Origin: Medicago truncatula
Lineage: Eukaryota; Streptophyta; Magnoliopsida; Fabales; Fabaceae
Direction: 5' to 3'
Assembly: GCF_003473485.1 (NCBI RefSeq)
Contig: NC_053046.1
Location: 940,001 to 1,004,000, forward strand
Length of the DNA: 64,000 bases
Under the pieces are notes generated by a model, which was given only the letters and a program-made list of their open reading frames with translations, made no database searches and was not told the DNA's origin. A program made the translations under genes and the position numbers. Below are positions 48,119-60,899 of the stretch, piece by piece (the first letter of the stretch is position 1; the number at the start of each line of letters is the position of its first letter).

Positions 48119-48445
48119 TATTCTTTATCATCCTTTATCATTCACCATCACATAATATAAGTTATAAACATTGTGGTGACTTTATTTCATTAGTTTATGA
48201 TATACAATATATAGAGATGCTGAAGTCGCATCATTAATTTTCCACTCTAAAGAGTGGACGAGGACTAATATCAAATACTACATAAATTTACAAGTGTTAC
48301 ATAAAAGAAACATAAATTCTCTATACACAAACTGGACCTTCACATCTTGCATTTTCATATACCAAAAATTAAAGATGGAAGCAATCGTCATATACAAACT
48401 GTGGCCACCATTATTTGTTAAGGAGAAAACAGAATCAACAGCAGA

Positions 48446-49463
48446 TCAATTCCTGCCGGGATGCACGCCGACAGACTTCAATGTCTCAGCGGTTCGAGGA
48501 CTGCAACAAACCACATTCATAAATTAGTATCTCTAACAATTAATCTCTAAATATTTGAGTAACGATATCGTTTTTATTTTTTATAATCTTTAACGAACGA
48601 GCCCTTAGAACGGTTTATTTGAGTTTACCGGGTGAAAGGATTGGGGTGGACAGGATCATGGACAGTAGGCTTGGTGTCTTGAACATGAGCCATTTTCCTC
48701 AAGAAGGAGCCATTGATGAATTTATCAGCAGAGTTAATAGTGCGATCAGGATCATAAGCTTCTGGGAAAGATTCTCTCCTTTTCTTGCTCACATGAACAT
48801 TTGGAGAACGTGCCAATTGTTGATAAGCAGTGTGTGTTGCAATTGTCAAAGCTACACCCACCATTCCACATACAATGTACACCGGTGCTAACTCTGCCTT
48901 CAGAGTGCTCAACCTACATATACATACCATCACAAATTTACATACAAAATAAGCATCTCATTTCTGATACACACCTTCAACACTTGACTGGTTAATTCAA
49001 TTCATATTGAAAATTGTGATTAATTCATGTAATATTTCACACCTAGAAGTGGAATGAGCATCATGTGTAGCATCTATGGTTGTGGACATGGGTTTCAGTT
49101 TTGGAGTGGTGGAGGTAGCAAATGATCGCTTTCCAGCTCCTCCCAATTGAGCCAACATCAATCGAACATTTTTCTACATGTATACCAAAATCAATGTTAC
49201 AACATGAGTGGTATTTCTGATTCCAATTAAACTCATCAAAAAAAGATACAATGATTTTAAAGAAGGAAATGATTATACAAAATTTTCATTTTTGTAATTT
49301 TCTTTTGTCTTGAATCAATGCATCAACATATTTTGTTTTCTACAAGAATTAATAGTGTATTTATCATAGAAGTAATAATGTAAAAACAAAAAGTAAAAAA
49401 TGTTAAAATCATAACCGAACTTTGAAAAGAAAAAATGTTTTTTACCGCTGCATTGAAAGCCAT
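48446..49463 (-). CDS. Mitochondrial MLRQ/B12D-like small membrane protein
   Basis: There are four coding exons: 49446-49463 (18 bases, ATG at 49463), 49043-49173, 48629-48913 and 48446-48500; 489 bases, 162 aa, GT-AG and phases agree. The N-terminus MAFNAAKNVRLMLAQLGG, then AGKRSFATSTT, looks like a mitochondrial targeting sequence. One membrane segment lies at about 59-80 (APVYIVCGMVGVALTIATHT). It is followed by the MLRQ/B12D-type block LARSPNVHVSKKRRESFPE (83-101). The family includes NDUFA4-like proteins attached to respiratory complexes and plant B12D; the exact complex here is inferred. If intron 3 is retained, translation stops right after NPFTR, so the last 17 residues depend on splicing. 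The fourth exon is the least certain. Confidence 0.78.
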
Positions 49464-49469
49464 TTCTTG

Positions 49470-50293
49470 TTGTAGATGAAATCAAATAATAAATTAGATG
49501 AAATGATGTTTATTTTTTTGTTAGGTGAAAATGAAATGATGTTATTGTAGATCATAAACGATTTATGTAGGACTTGAGAAATGCATAAGCCTCATTGTAA
49601 CCAAACACATGGCTTCCTTTCCGCTAAAGTGATTTAAATCTTAGGGCTCATTGTGTCATAGTATAAATAAAGGAAATGTTTATGACCGTAGAAGATAACA
49701 TTGCTATAAAAACACTTTTAATTTCTATTTTTGAGCTTATTTTTGCCAAGTTTGAAATTATATCCAAAGTAGCTTGATGAATGTGGTTGTGGATAATGCT
49801 AAAAGCTATAGAATCGGCATAACCATTAACCACTATGTAATTATATAGTAATGCTAATGATATCAAGCCAAATCTCTCAAAGGCAAGTATGAGAGGGGGT
49901 TGTCAATAAAGTAGGACTTTCGATCTTTTAAACTACATTGTTGACCGCAATCTTTCTGATCATATACGTCAGTAATATGAGACATTTTAAATTAAAAGTA
50001 ATAATAATAACAAGGTGACGATTTTTTGTGACATATTTATGATTAAATGTAGTTTTTGTTTTATAGAGAATAGGGATTTCGATTATTCAAAAAAATAAAA
50101 TAGAGAATGGTAAGTTTTATTTGAATTTGTCGCGTAAAATATTATTTGAAGTACTTTAATAAACTTACAAATATAACTTATGAACTCGTGAGTTCATAAA
50201 TAACTAAACTCATATATTTTATTGGTGTAAATTTTCTTTTCTCGATTTCTAGGCTAAATCAATATTAATCCTGATTATTAGAGTTTTTTACTT
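49470..50293. other. Non-coding stretch
   Basis: This is the upstream side of the MLRQ-like gene. A 72-codon minus frame at 49648-49866 shows no known domain. Confidence 0.4.
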
Positions 50294-50975
50294 TAATTTT
50301 AGAGTGAAGAGCCATTTTGGTCTTTGACAAAATGTGTAGAGGAAAAATGAGTCCACACAAATAATATTATCCTATTTAGTCCCTTGAAAAATTAAACTGA
50401 GATAATTTAGTCCCTGAATCAATTTCTATAATAGAACATATGACATGTACCCTTAATTTAACTTTGTGTGTGTTAACAGAGTCATTTAAATACCAATGTG
50501 TAATTAAAAGATTTTTTACGAGGGAAAACTGGTCGCTCATTTTAAAAAAGAACAAAAAAAAAGAAATTGGTCCTTTAAAATTTAAGAAACCGCATTATTT
50601 ATTTTTGCATGAAGAATTTTTTTTTTTTTTGAGGGATCAAAGCTCTGCCAACCAATGAAGAAATAAAAAATAATAATGACTAATTTATCGTTTTAATTTT
50701 TACGGGGACCAAATTGTCCCAAAAGAAACATGTCCCGTATTTTTGTAAGCAATACTCATGACTATAAGTAAGACAATTAAACTGCCTCATATGACCAATC
50801 ACGATTCAAAAATAGGAAGAAAAAAAAAAACTGGTTGGAGAAAAATGCTAACATAGTGACTAAATTATCTCGGGTTAATTTTGCAAAGGACTAAATTTAA
50901 ACATTTTTTTATTGAAGACTAATTTTACCCTTAACATTTTGTCATGCACCAATATGAGTTTTCACTCTTAATTTT
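50294..50975. mobile_element. Palindromic foldback element
   Basis: The left arm TTTTAGAGTGAAGAGCCATT, then GGTCTTTGACAAAATGT, is inverted at the right (ACATTTTGTCATGCACCAAT, then TTTTCACTCTTAATTTTA). A second inner pair is GAGATAATTTAGTCCCT against TGACTAAATTATCTC. Confidence 0.65.
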
Positions 50976-51309
50976 ATCTTTTTTTTTTTTTTTTTTTACT
51001 TTAACCATAACTACTTATTGATCTATTAAGTTCGGAGCTATAAAAATGTCTAGATCGTTTTTTTCTCAATTCATTTTATTATTTTTATGTTAAAAAAATA
51101 TTTATTTAGTTTGGAGCTAAATAGGGTTAAATATCGTCCTCGTCAGCATAATTTAGTTGACAGAGACGTTGTAGTATACATGGTTGAAATTTGAACTCCA
51201 AAATTTTTACTCAACCATCATAAGGGATAAATTTATAATCATTAGACTACTTCAAAAAAAAAAAAAAAAAAGATCTCACTCTCGTGGATATTCTAAATGT
51301 TGTGATTCA

Positions 51310-51880
51310 GGGGTTGAGTAACCAAATTCATCCAAATTAAAACTGCAAAATGATCTAAAAAAACTTAAAACCGCACAAAATTGAATATTATTGGATGTTT
51401 TTGAATGCTATTTTGTGAAAACTGCTCGTATTGGATCGAATTTTGGATTGATTTTTCAAAATCGAACCAACGGAATACACAAATTTCCATTTTTATAAGT
51501 ATGATATATTATATTAATGTATTTTTCGCTTTTTATTCTATTAATACTACATATTAGTTTTTATTTAATATATTTTGTTACTGTTTCATATGTTTCAAAG
51601 ATAATCAATCATTGTTATGCCGTACTATTAATTTTTAATATATTATATGTTATATTTTGTATCAAATATTACTAATAAAAAAAAGTTACAATTAATAATT
51701 TGGATGTCCAAAAATCGATCCAAATTAAATGTATTAAATTGGATTAGATCGGTTTTTTAAATTAGTCATGCAAAACTGAACCGAACTACATATACTTTTA
51801 TCTTTGGATTGAATGAGATTTTGTGTCAAAACTGATCCAAAGTCCAAATTGTATCGCAGACACCTATAAATTAAACTAGT
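51310..51880. repeat. Old palindromic repeat
   Basis: Left words TTCATCCAAATTAAAACTGC and AAAATGATC recur inverted near 51800-51860 (GTCAAAACTGATCCAAAG). It is diverged; borders are approximate. Confidence 0.4.
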
Positions 51881-51952
51881 TAGAGTTAAAGGATGAAACG
51901 GTACGGATCCTGACTTAAAACCCGATGAAGTAGAAAAAACTAATTTAAAAAC

Positions 51953-52215
51953 TACTCCCTCCGTTTCAAAATACATGTCCAATTTTTGCAATGTGCACTA
52001 TTCACTTGACTTACTTTGACCATACTTTTTAACTAATATATAAATACAAATATTAGCATGTAAGATGTTGTTTGATTTGTCTCGACAAATATTTTCAAAA
52101 TATTAAATTTTTATAATTTTTTACTTTAGAAAATTAAAGATATTAACAGTCAAAATTATGCATTGGCATATGTGAAGTGGTTGACTTGGACATGTATTTT
52201 GAAACGGAGGGAGTA
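51953..52215. mobile_element. Mariner-like MITE, best-preserved ends
   Basis: It runs from TACTCCCTCCGTTTCAAAAT (then ACATGTCCAA) to the exact inverse TTGGACATGT...ATTTTGAAACGGAGGGAGTA, 263 bp. The inside shares GTAAGATGTTG and TTTGTCTCGACAAATATTTTC with 41070 and 44018. The stretch 52216-53213 has no gene. Confidence 0.8.
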
Positions 52216-53226
52216 ACTACTAACATTTACTACAAAATAAATGTGTTAATTTTCTAGGGAAGTGCTATAATTATTTAAAGTAACTGAAATATCCCAAAAA
52301 CATATTTACGTGGGATTAAATTAACAGCCATTGAAGGCGAACTACGGTCAACTGATGTCGAGGATATTTTGATATTTTCAGGGTGTTAAAGAGCAATTTA
52401 TGAAATTAAAAGAGCCATTTTCTTGCCTGTTTTAACTTTGGGCCTCTCTTATGTATCAATTTTTTTGGAACTTACTTTTCAAACCACGTTTCTTAAAAGT
52501 CACCCCATCCCGAGTGGTATGTTTTTTAAGAAATTAGTGAAGGAGTAAATACAAGTCCTTTTTTTTTTCTCCAATCTTTATTACCAAATCAAGGAGGATA
52601 GAACTATTTTTCGGACTAATTTTTCACTGCACATTTTTTAAAAGACTACACAAAATTTAGAAATTTATTTTCTAAAACTGTATATTTATATGAAAATATA
52701 CTTTTGAACGATATATATTTTTTTCCACGTCATTTAGAGGTTGAAGAAAATCTATCTAATATTTTTCTTTGCCTATAGATAAAGTGGTAACTCGCCTTAA
52801 ACTAACCCACAACTACGAATGAAGACATACAACTTAACAATGTCAACATTGTCAATTGAAATAAATCTAATAAACAATATATATTTTGAAACCAATTCAT
52901 CAATATCCTTAAACTAGTTCATCAATTAAGAAGTGTTTATTATGAAAGATGAGATGATCATTTGACAATCGTTGGATTAATATCACCCGATAGGATAAAG
53001 TAATCATTAAACAATGCACCCACACCCTATCTCTTCATAGTCTTCTTCAAAAAAAATAAAAATTAACAATTCATAGTCTCTTAGAAAGTTATAAATTCTT
53101 GAAAGGCCTCCTAAAAAAACAAAAGCATGAAAGCCGTTTCGAATTTATAAATCTTGCTATATAAATTAATCCATTAAAATCGAAGTACACAATATTTACA
53201 ATAAAAGTTATTTTTAAAGAAAAATA

Positions 53227-53649
53227 ATGTCAGGTGGTGATCCCCTTAATATTGATGACCATTTCATTCAGTTCACTCATTCTACAGGTCACTCAAGGGC
53301 TCGACAATCATTCCTTCAACTTATTTAGTTACTTTGCGTTTGGCTGATTTGGAATGAACGTAATAATAGACTTTATAATAATATTCAAACAACCATGGAA
53401 CAGCAAGTAGAAAAATTTAAATATCACTCTTTGTAGTGGCTAAAGGCTAATAAGCCCAATTTTATGTACGGTACACAAAGATGGTGGTCGGATCCTTTAT
53501 TATGTTTGGGTATCGACCGACCACCGCATTGACTCTTCATTGTATGTTTTGACTATTTCTAGGGGTGGCACTTTTAGTACATCTTGTACTTAGATGTTTC
53601 ACTGCCATTGTTAATATATTCCATTTTTATGTCTTCAAAAAAAAAAAAA
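53227..53649 (+). mobile_element. 5'-truncated LINE, 3' end with poly-A
   Basis: The translation gives the typical L1-type ORF2 tail of plants: WLIWNERNNRLYNNIQTTME, QQVEKFKYHSL, WLKANKPNFMYGTQRWWSDP and LLCLGI, broken by stops. A poly-A run closes it (53637-53649). A 13-bp duplication TTAAAGAAAAATA flanks it exactly (53214-53226 and 53650-53662). Confidence 0.88.
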
Positions 53650-53689
53650 TTAAAGAAAAATATTACAAGACTTTTAATGTATTCTATTT

Positions 53690-53775
53690 GGTGTTGGCCG
53701 GGGTTTGAACCCTAGACGTTGCATATATTATGCATCGTCTCTATCAACTGAGATAAGCTTACGATGATTTTTTAA
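53690..53775 (-). mobile_element. SINE fragment
   Basis: The minus strand has TTATCTCAGTTGATAGAGAC (A-box region) and TAGGGTTCAAACCCCGG (B-box region). Confidence 0.55.
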
Positions 53776-56100
53776 TATATTCTTTCATAGTCTTTTATGG
53801 CTTACAAAGAATACATTTTGCAAATACTTTTTTATAAGAAAAAAGCTAAATACATATTTTTTGTCCTTTAAGTTTGACTCTCACAACTATGGACAAACCC
53901 AATATAGACGTCCAATTCCCTATTTTTTATTTTTTTTAAATAAGCACACTTTCACATGAGGCACGATACAATTACAATTAATAATGAGCAATCAATGACT
54001 AAAATGATTGTCTTGTAACTTATAGAGAAAAATATTCTTTTAATAGTTAACAATGATGTTATTTTAGTACATTTTCAACAAATAGATAATAGATGATTTT
54101 TATTGTAATTGTATTACATCAAACAATGTTATTTCTTATTTTTAATATAATTTGCATTATTATTTCTTCAAAATTTTAACCACATATATATACCAAATGT
54201 CTAGATCCATCCGTGCTTACGTCATAACGAAATATAAAAATATGTTTCGAGTAGAAGAGGTACCTACAAGAAATTAAAAGAAAAAAAAAAAAAAAAAATC
54301 CTTGCGTACCTAAACTATCTTTTTCATATCATCAAAAAATGAAATAATATTTAAAACATGCCCTTCTAATAAAGTTATATATTGCTCTCTCAAAAAAAAA
54401 AAAAGAAGTTATATATTGCTGTCAATGAATCGGATTCATGTCATACTGTTACTATTGTTTTGACAATATGGCACACTCTCTTTGTTGAAGTAGATATTTA
54501 TTTTTTTTTGGTTACAGTTGAGGTAGATATATTACATTTTTTTATAAAAATAAACGATATTCATTTAAGCAAATTTATTTAAATTAATAGAGTAGATCGA
54601 TACAATATAAATTTAAATTCGTTAAAAATAAAAAGGATGAATATGTGAACAAACTCACAACATCCATGTTGTTAATAGCATAAAACGGCAAAATACATAT
54701 GCCTACAAATATGACTAATATGACTATATTCAAGTCTCCGAAATACTCTTGTCTCCAGACTTGTAACGTTGACGACACCAAAGTCATTGTCATTGCTCGG
54801 ATCTGCACTTGCTCAAAGCTAATCTTTCAACCTGAATCAAATAAACACCGCACTAAGACGGGAAGTCAAACACACCGCACAAAAATGGGAAATCAAAACA
54901 TACAGAGTGGTTCAGAGACGACAAAATCGCAAATACAAATGAAAGACATTAAATATGTGAAATCACTCGTTCAATTATGATAGAAGGAAAAACAACTCGG
55001 AGGGGCGATTATTGGGTCAAAATTGATCCTAAATCACCCTTCTAAAAAGAAGAAGAAGAAAGAGATGACGGTTAGAGTTTGAGAAGGAGAAAAAAGAGAG
55101 AGTTTTTTTTGAGTGCTCTAGGTAGATACATTACATACATTGTAATCGTAAACCGTAATTGTAATTAACTTTAACTTTATAGTAAGTAAAGTGAGTAAAA
55201 CGACAGAAATTCCATGTAACCTGACAAAACAACATAGTAAGCAAAACAATGTGTCCTAGATTACAGATGCAGCACAGAGAAAAAACCACCTGTCCTTTCC
55301 AACCGAAAATTAAGGAAAAAACAGAAAAGACTTGTCGTCAACGGACAAAAAAAGACACAATTTAATAATCAAGATCTCATTCTCTCTATACATAATACAT
55401 GCGTTTCCTCGAAAAAAAAAATCATATATTTCCTAAAAAACCAAATATATCATATCATACACATAATATTTATTTTAGGTGAATAATACACATAATGTTT
55501 TTTTAATATCAAAATTTCACATTTAAGATAAATAAATAAGATGTCTTAGGTTTAAATCCAACCCCTACAATATATATATCATACATTATTCTTTATCAAA
55601 TGAGTTAAAACCACGTGTACATTTTCTCCCTTGTTTTACACATCCATATCCAAAACTTTTATACACTAAATATATATATAAATTAAACTCTTTATATAAT
55701 GAATTTTTTGTTGTTTGACCAAAGTATTATTATAATCAGAAAATTTGGAGCAAGGTAAATGTCTGGTTTGTTTGTGTTTTGCTTGTTATACGCTTCTCTT
55801 CAAGTTGCCATTGTTTGAGCTATATTTGAAACGGTCTCTCTTTCTCTCTCTTACTCTGTTTTGCGCCACATTTTATGGAAAACACCCGTTTCTTTCTGTG
55901 ATCCTTATCGCTATTTTTTTCATTTCATATTTGTGTTTATTTGCAAGCTAGTTTTGTTTTGTTTTGTTTTTGTGTGATTTTCTCCTTCAAAATCTATCAT
56001 TTACCAATTCCAGTTTCATCATCATCATTCATATGAATATGAATGATAAAATGAACAAAATGTGTTGTTATGATCTCAAACTTTGATGACAACAACTTCT
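53776..56100. other. Non-coding stretch before the kinase gene
   Basis: No gene is supported. An eroded SINE-like piece lies at 55515-55620 (minus: ACTCATTTGATAAAG, GGTTTAAATCC... order). The frames at 54584-54980 and 55745-55951 lack recognisable content. Confidence 0.4.
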
Positions 56101-56715
56101 TCAATAGCCCATTTTGTCTCTTGTTGTATCAAAAACCACAACTTTTGATTCTTACAAAAAGCTAAAAAGGTATCCAAATCCCACCCTTCACGCACCAACC
56201 CTTTTCTTTTTTCAATGGCCTTAAAATAAGTCAATTTTTTCGTCTCTATTATGTAGCCTTGCGTAATTCTTACTCTGATTTGTTTTTTTTTTCTTTCTTC
56301 ATCTTTTATTTGATGCTTCTGATGACAGTTTTATAGTTGTTAGCACCTTTCAAGGTTTGTGCTTTGCCAGATACTTCTTTTTTTTTTTCTGATTAAAAAA
56401 AATGATTTTTATATCTCATTTGTATTGGTGTTGGAATAATTTGAATTGGGATTTTTTATTATTATTCTGGTGAGAATTTTTCATAGTCAACAAAACAAAT
56501 TGGTTGGTGAGGAGAAAATTCTGTGAAATTTGAATCATGTGAAGTCAATTGTCTAGGAAGGATATATCAAAGAACATACTTTTGGGGTGCTCTGATCAAT
56601 TTTTTATATATGCATGTGTATTTTAATTATTTTTTTAAATACTGTTGATTTATTGATTTGTTTATTTTTATTTTTTTGTGAAAAAGATCTGATTTTGAAG
56701 CTGCCATTGGTGAAG

Positions 56716-59700
56716 ATGGATTTTGAAGGTGAAGGTGTTAGGACACCAAAGGTGGAGTTGGAAGAAGGAGCAAAAAGTGTGATGAATTCAAAGATGAAGG
56801 GTGCTGGAAACCAAAGCAGTAAAGATATGATTTTCAGAGCTGATAGAATTGATCTCAAGAATTTGGATGCTCAATTGGAAAAGCACTTAAGCCGGGTTTG
56901 GTCAAGAAACACCAATGAGACAAAAAGGCCTAGAGAAGAATGGGAGGTTGAGTTGGCCAAATTGGATTTAAGGTATGTTGTTGCTCATGGTGCTTATGGT
57001 ACTGTCTATAGAGGCACATATGATACTCAAGATGTTGCAGGTATTTCTTTGTACTATTTATATGAATTATATATTTTTTTCGTTTTAAATAGAATATGTG
57101 ATTCAATGTTTTCAAATACTGAAATGTTACGTGTTCTTTACTTAAGAATTAATTGGTTTACTCATCTTGTGACTATGAGGAAATAGATTTCACGCGGTCA
57201 TGAATTGACATAGTCAAAAATCTCGGCCATTAATTGAAAATCGTGCGACTTGTATTTCAAGTTATGTTTTAAAAGCATGTTTATTAAGCTTTAAATATGA
57301 GCTGTCTGGTTTTCATGCAATGGCTGTTATTGACCTGGCTGCGTGAATGCAAGATTCCCCGACCACAGGGAATCAATGTCCGAGTTTGGAGCTTAATTTT
57401 CGCTGCGATAGATTGGATCTGTTATAATAATATTATTATTTGAATGTTTGCATGAGTTTGTGAAGTTGTAACTTAGAGAACATAACCCCCAAAATAATGT
57501 TTGAAGTAACTAAAGATTTGTCGTGCGACTGTCTTATGATTTGAGTTTAAACTGTTCTGACAATTTTTTATTGTCGTCATCTATTGGCCTAATGACAATT
57601 CTGCATTTACATCAAACCAATTTTTTTTTTAACAAAGTTGATTTTAAAGGTTGCAAAAGGTTTTTGATAAACACATAATTGTTTGGATAGAAACTGTGGT
57701 GAGAAAAACCGATTTTGGATGGATAGAGCATGCGTTTGGAAAGCTTTTTTTTCATGGTGCTGTAATGTTGGTGAAACCATCATATCGCGGTTCCAAACAC
57801 AGGGAGAATCAACTTTGATGGAAGCGACAAATTTTTGCTTTTGCGTCAATACGATTCTATTTTACTATATAAACAAAATTGATTCTTCCAAACTCACCTT
57901 TTAAATATCTTTACACAACAAAATTAAATTTCTTTAACCTCGATTAGGTTAAAATCAATTCTTTTAACATCATTTCATTCCAAATCATTACTATTAAAGT
58001 CCGCTGAACCCTAGAGCTGCTTGCAAATATCCTACCAGCTAATGAAACTTGAGCTGATATTCACTTTATGTCAAACTGTACTTTTATGAATAATCTAAAC
58101 TAATTGTTGAGGAAAAGAAAAACTAGTAATGTGAGGAATATAGCAGTATGCTGCTAACTCTGTTATCCTTTTGGGCCGGTAAGAGCATTGCAGAATAAGG
58201 AGATATTTTCTGACATTTGTATTGTCATCTTGAATTTTACAGTGAAAGTGTTGGATTGGGGTGAGGATGGTGCTGCCACCGCTGCAGAAACTGCTGCTTT
58301 ACGTGCATCTTTTAGGCAGGAGGTTGCCGTCTGGCACAAACTCGACCATCCAAATGTCACTAAAGTAATTACTCACTCTTTCAAATCTCATTTATTGAAA
58401 TTAATGACTGCTACTTGATACAATTTTGTATTGATGAATCAGGAATAACTTTGCATATTAGTGATTGTTTTGTATTTATTGCAACAGTTTGTCGGAGCTT
58501 CAATGGGAACTTCAAATCTTAAGATTCCTACAAAAAACTCTTCAACCAACAATCAAGAGAACCTTCCTTCTAGGGCATGTTGCGTCATTGTCGAGTTTCT
58601 TCCTGGTGGAACACTAAAGCAATACTTGATAAGAAATAGGCGGAAGAAACTTGCGTATAGGATTGTGGTTCAGCTCGCTTTGGACCTCTCCAGAGGGTAA
58701 GTCTCCGTCTTTACTATCCCTACAATTTAGAAACTTCAAATCTTATACAGATATGATCAGGGGCGGATCTTCCTTGGGACAGGCAGGTGCCATGGTACCC
58801 CCCAAGTTTTCTATATATATTAGATTAGGCATAGTCTTAACGCTAGTATTCAGTTGGTGCGGCGGAAATGAAGTATGGTTTTCATATGGAGGTCGCGTGA
58901 TCGACCCTGCCATCCCCTTTTTCTTTATTTTTCTGTAATATTTTTTCTATTTTGTTAAAAAAAAGCCCTTACACAGATTTGAACCCGCACCCCCTACCCT
59001 GCAATCAAGCAAAATAAACCACTGGACCAGTTAACAATTATGATACTTTCTTCACATAGTTTAAAATATATTTCATACAATACTGGCACCCCCAAGAAAT
59101 TTTTTCAAGATCCGCCACTGGATATGATGAATGCTAATTCGGCCTCCCTTACATGCAGTCTTAGCTATCTACATTCAGAGAAGATTGTTCACCGTGATGT
59201 TAAGACGGAGAATATGTTGCTAGATGGTAACCGGAATCTAAAGATAGCTGATTTTGGAGTTGCTCGGGTTGAAGCTTTGAATCCAAGTGACATGACTGGT
59301 GAAACTGGAACCCTTGGATATATGGCTCCTGAGGTATTAATGCTGCTTTGATAAATATTATATGATATGCGACTTTCTGTTTCCATGAGATTGTCTCTGT
59401 TTGGACAAGTGCCCATAACATATAAGCTTATCAGATAAGTGCTTATGTATGTATATGTTATTTCCATAACAAAAGATAAAATAAAGTCAAACTGTTTTCA
59501 CATAAGCTATCATGAAGAGACTATGGAAATAAGCTGAAAACCGCTTGTGGACATGTCATAAGTTATTTGCATAATCTCTCCTAAGCAGTCTCACAATTGC
59601 TTATTGTAATTTTTTTGTGATTTCAGTTTTGAAGTATATATATATGCAAGTTTTATCTTACGAACTACTCGCATGGTTTGTTAGACAAGCACTTGAAATA

Positions 59701-60192
59701 TTAATCTATGCATTGCACAATGTGTAGGTTTTGGATGGTAAACCTTACAACAGGACATGTGATGTATACAGCTTTGGCATTTGCTTGTGGGAAATTTATT
59801 GCTGTGATATGCCTTATCCAGATCTAAGCTTTGCTGATGTGTCTTCCGCTGTCGTTCGTCAGGTAATATTATGTTTTCCATGTCATTTGTGGAACATAGA
59901 GTTCAGCCGTAACATATTTGTTTATTTTAATGTTGCACGAATGCACGTGACACATGGATTTCATATTGATTGTGTTCTTGTGCAGAATTTACGACCAGAA
60001 ATTCCAAGGTGTTGTCCGAGTGCATTGGCGAACATCATGCGGAAATGCTGGGATGCGAATCCGATCAAACGTCCGGAAATGAAGGATGTGGTGATAATGC
60101 TAGAAGCACTGGATACAAGCAAAGGTGGTGGAATGATTCCTGAAGATCAAAGTTCAGGTTGCTTTTGTTTTGCACCTCAAAGAGGTCCTTAA
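56716..60192 (+). CDS. Raf-like serine/threonine protein kinase (MRK1/STY13 type)
   Basis: There are six coding exons: 56716-57040, 58243-58364, 58488-58696, 59159-59333, 59728-59862 and 59986-60192; 1173 bases, 390 aa, GT-AG throughout. The start [12 protein letters not shown] is the first ATG in a family-like context; the frame runs open upstream without homology. Kinase landmarks: glycine loop [10 protein letters not shown] (91-100), catalytic-site lysine K110 in [17 protein letters not shown] (230-237) with D232, DFG at 250-252, GTLGYMAPE (269-277), then [11 protein letters not shown] and [14 protein letters not shown]. The C-terminus ends [10 protein letters not shown]. It closely resembles Arabidopsis MRK1 (At3g63260), a cytosolic dual-specificity Raf-like MAPKKK-group kinase (as recalled). 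All catalytic residues are present. A leader intron is possible (donor near 56169). Introns 3 and 4 contain small transposons. Confidence 0.94.
58758..59120. mobile_element. hAT-like non-autonomous element in kinase intron 3
   Basis: The 363-bp element starts CAGGGGCGGATCTTC and ends AAGATCCGCCACTG (inverted repeats). A perfect 8-bp duplication GATATGAT flanks it (58750-58757 and 59121-59128). It makes up most of the 462-base intron and stops 38 bases before the 3' splice site. Confidence 0.9.
59392..59600. repeat. MITE remnant in kinase intron 4
   Basis: CTGTTTGGACAAGTG, ATAAGCTTATCAGATAAGTG and, in inverse, AACTTATGACATGTCCACAAG show a palindromic layout of a common legume MITE. I could not fix its ends. 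Confidence 0.5.
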
Positions 60193-60591
60193 TTTTCCAG
60201 AATCCTTGATCATTGTGTTCAAGAGATGAGGTGAAGCACAGAAGACTGGAAATCGGTATTTTATGGTTTTGCCAGTTTTTACAGTTTAACCGTTGCCATT
60301 CTTTCCTGCGGAGGACAGCATGGTTGTAAACAGAAAGGAAGATAATTGGTTTTATTATTTTACATTATTGGTTTTTTCCCTTTTCTTTATTAAAAAAAGG
60401 CTGAAGTAGCTAATTTATTGCATTTTAGATATTGTATGTAGTACTGAATATCTGGGTGCATTTATGCATGGAAAAAGGGTAAAAATCTCTCCAATCACTG
60501 GTTCTTGGCTATCTGGAGTAATGTTTTCATGCAGTTTTTTTCTCAAGTTTACTCAATTTTGTATTGAATGTCGTTATTTATTTGAAGAGCA

Positions 60592-60767
60592 GGGCCGACC
60601 GAATAATTTTCAATAGTTGGTGAATCGTAAAGAAAATTTTAATATATGAGACATTTTTGTTTGTGTGGGAAGTCTTGTTTGTTCATAAAAACTACGGACA
60701 ACTAATATTTTGTTGTCGGGGCCTAAAATTAGGGTTTTGGCAGTCTTACCTTTAGGTCGGTCCAGAT
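60592..60767. mobile_element. hAT-like MITE downstream of the kinase gene
   Basis: The ends GCAGGGCCGACCGAATAA and, inverted, CTGGACCGACCTAAAGG. No exact 8-bp duplication was found, so the class is tentative. A short palindromic MITE (ACTCCTTTCGATAC to TCTTATAAATAGGAT) follows at about 60785-60900. Confidence 0.5.
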
Positions 60768-60899
60768 GAGGAACTATATTTGATACTCCTTTCGATACTT
60801 TATATGAAGATTTTTTTAAAAAAGTATTTGGTCATATTTATAAGAATTTTAAGTAATAACTACACCTTAACATTTTTGACATTTTCTTATAAATAGGAT

